Origin: Branchipolynoe longqiensis
Lineage: Eukaryota; Annelida; Polychaeta; Phyllodocida; Polynoidae
Direction: 5' to 3'
Length of the DNA stretch: 64,000 bases
Assembly (NCBI GenBank): GCA_030323885.1
Contig: CM059199.1
Location: 74,423,050-74,487,049, forward strand
The first letter of the stretch is position 1. The number at the start of each line of letters is the position of its first letter. Both the position numbers and the translations under genes were made by a program. Positions 62,968-64,000 of the stretch are shown in pieces. The notes under the pieces are model-generated. The model saw only the letters and a program-made list of their open reading frames with translations, searched no databases and was not told the origin of the DNA.

Positions 62968-63288
62968 CAATTGGTTGGTTGCTGGGGATTAACGTTCCGG
63001 CAATATCTACGGTCATATCAGTATGGGTACCGACTTGTGCTAGTGCACACTCATGGTGAATTTATAGTGCTGCCCAACTGGGAAATCAGTATCCCAGCAC
63101 CATGACCAGATATCCAACTCAGTCACGTTATCCTGACACTGACCTAATAAGTCTTTGTCCTATCCTATTATTGCCCTGCGCCAGGCTAGGAAGCAACATA
63201 CATACACTTTGTAAGTCATAGATTTGACTTGACTGGGAATCGAACTCTCGACTTCTGCACGGGAAGTCTGTGCTCTACCGATTCGGAA
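62968..63288 (-). mobile_element. SINE-V, near full length
   Basis: Tail 'TTAACGTTCCGGCAATATCT', body, head 'CTCGACTTCTGCACGGGAAG', 'GCTCTACCGATTCGG'. Confidence 0.8.
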
Positions 63289-63289
63289 T

Positions 63290-63385
63290 TATTAACTTGC
63301 CATGAGTGCGCACTGTCACAAGTTGGTACCTGATCTGATATGCCCTTAGATGTTGCCAGGATGTAAAACTCCAACAAGCAACCAA
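63290..63385 (+). mobile_element. SINE-V tail fragment, opposite orientation
   Basis: 'GCCATGAGTGCGCACTGTCA' to 'GTTGCCAGGATGTAAAAC'. It abuts the head of the preceding inverted copy. Confidence 0.75.
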
Positions 63386-64000
63386 CCAGCGTGCCCCACT
63401 CAAAGGTGTTGGTGCACTCACGAATCATGTCCTTGCTGCATATAAGGAATGTTGAGTGAATCTATTAGATCCAATCGCTGCTGCCGCCTGTCAATCATGA
63501 CCAGCATTTCAGTGTGCATGACAACATTAATGTTCTGTGTTTTGAAGTCCGATGTCTCCAAAGTTAGATTTTTAACATGAAGATTACTTCAAATTGAAGT
63601 AAATTAGATTATAACCATCAGCCTAATATATTTATCTGATATAAATACGCAGCAGAAACTCAAAGTGGACTGATGATGCGCCTTCATGAAGTTGCCAATA
63701 GAGCTCCCTGAAGGTACTGGCAATGCGCCCCTTGGGGTGAGGGGGCACCAAATATAATTTCGACAAATTCTAGACTGTCGCAGTATATTCATATCGGTGG
63801 AAAAGTTCAGCTTACCCAGGGCGCTAGTGACCCTAGGGCTGGCACTGGTCACATAATAAAGATATTGTGGTTTAGAATAATGGAAACACAGAGAAATTAT
63901 AATGGCTTATCATCAGTGGAGAAAGAACCAAAACGTTGTGGAATTCAGCGGTGAACTGAATGCTAACCCTGGGAATACATTAGGGAAGCGTAATGTGGTA
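63386..64000. other. Intergenic, nothing recognised
   Basis: The 82-codon frame on minus (63604-63852) has no recognisable motif. No repeats identified. Confidence 0.4.

Overview
This is a window of nuclear DNA from an animal, most likely a marine invertebrate. The evidence is a dense mosaic of tRNA-derived SINEs, non-LTR retrotransposon 3' ends, short inverted-repeat (MITE) DNA transposons, an LTR retrotransposon, kilobase-scale satellites and a 500-N assembly gap. There are no operons and no compact gene order. One SINE type (10905-11245) resembles a repeat I remember from mollusc sequences, so a mollusc or other lophotrochozoan is my best guess, held loosely. I could not recognise any host protein-coding gene. 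All convincing coding sequence belongs to mobile elements.

Layout. 1-6.2 kb: nested MITEs, a foldback element, a three-LTR TRIM array. 6.4-7 kb: SINEs. 7.3-8.7 kb: purine satellite and gap. 9-15.6 kb: SINEs and two intact TRIMs. 16.4-19.5 kb: pogo-like MITE cluster and further inverted-repeat elements. 20.4-23.6 kb: extreme G/T satellite. 24.6-37.8 kb: SINEs, MITEs and one TRIM, with repeated nesting. 38.2-39.7 kb and 40.2-41.2 kb: minisatellites. 41.4-43 kb: two LINE 3' fragments. 43-50 kb: SINEs, MITEs, TRIMs. 50.3-51 kb: LINE fragment. 51.3-51.9 kb: 10-bp repeat. 54.3-60.1 kb: a Ty3/gypsy-type retrotransposon on the minus strand (5' LTR, gag, protease, reverse transcriptase, cut off in RNase H). 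60.5-64 kb: a LINE fragment and SINEs.

The most interesting system is a family of ~503-bp elements that at first look like tandem SINEs. Read structurally they are terminal-repeat retrotransposons in miniature (TRIMs): two 182-bp LTRs with TG...CA ends, a 138-139-bp interior starting with a primer-binding site matching the 3' end of animal tRNA-His and ending in a purine tract, and perfect 4-bp target duplications at five loci. Each LTR carries a 72-nt tRNA-like module with intact pol III A and B boxes. This is a tRNA counterpart of the plant 5S-bearing Cassandra TRIMs. The gypsy element at 54.3-60.1 kb has an inferred LTR starting with the same 12 bases as one TRIM and a related putative primer site, so it is a candidate helper family.

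Other results: a textbook -1 frameshift signal (T TTA AAC plus an 8-bp stem) at the gag/protease junction; a MITE superfamily with TTA/TAA target duplications and a shared central palindrome, one subfamily of which carries a fragment of a SINE; and a SINE/LINE pair sharing a 3' tail.
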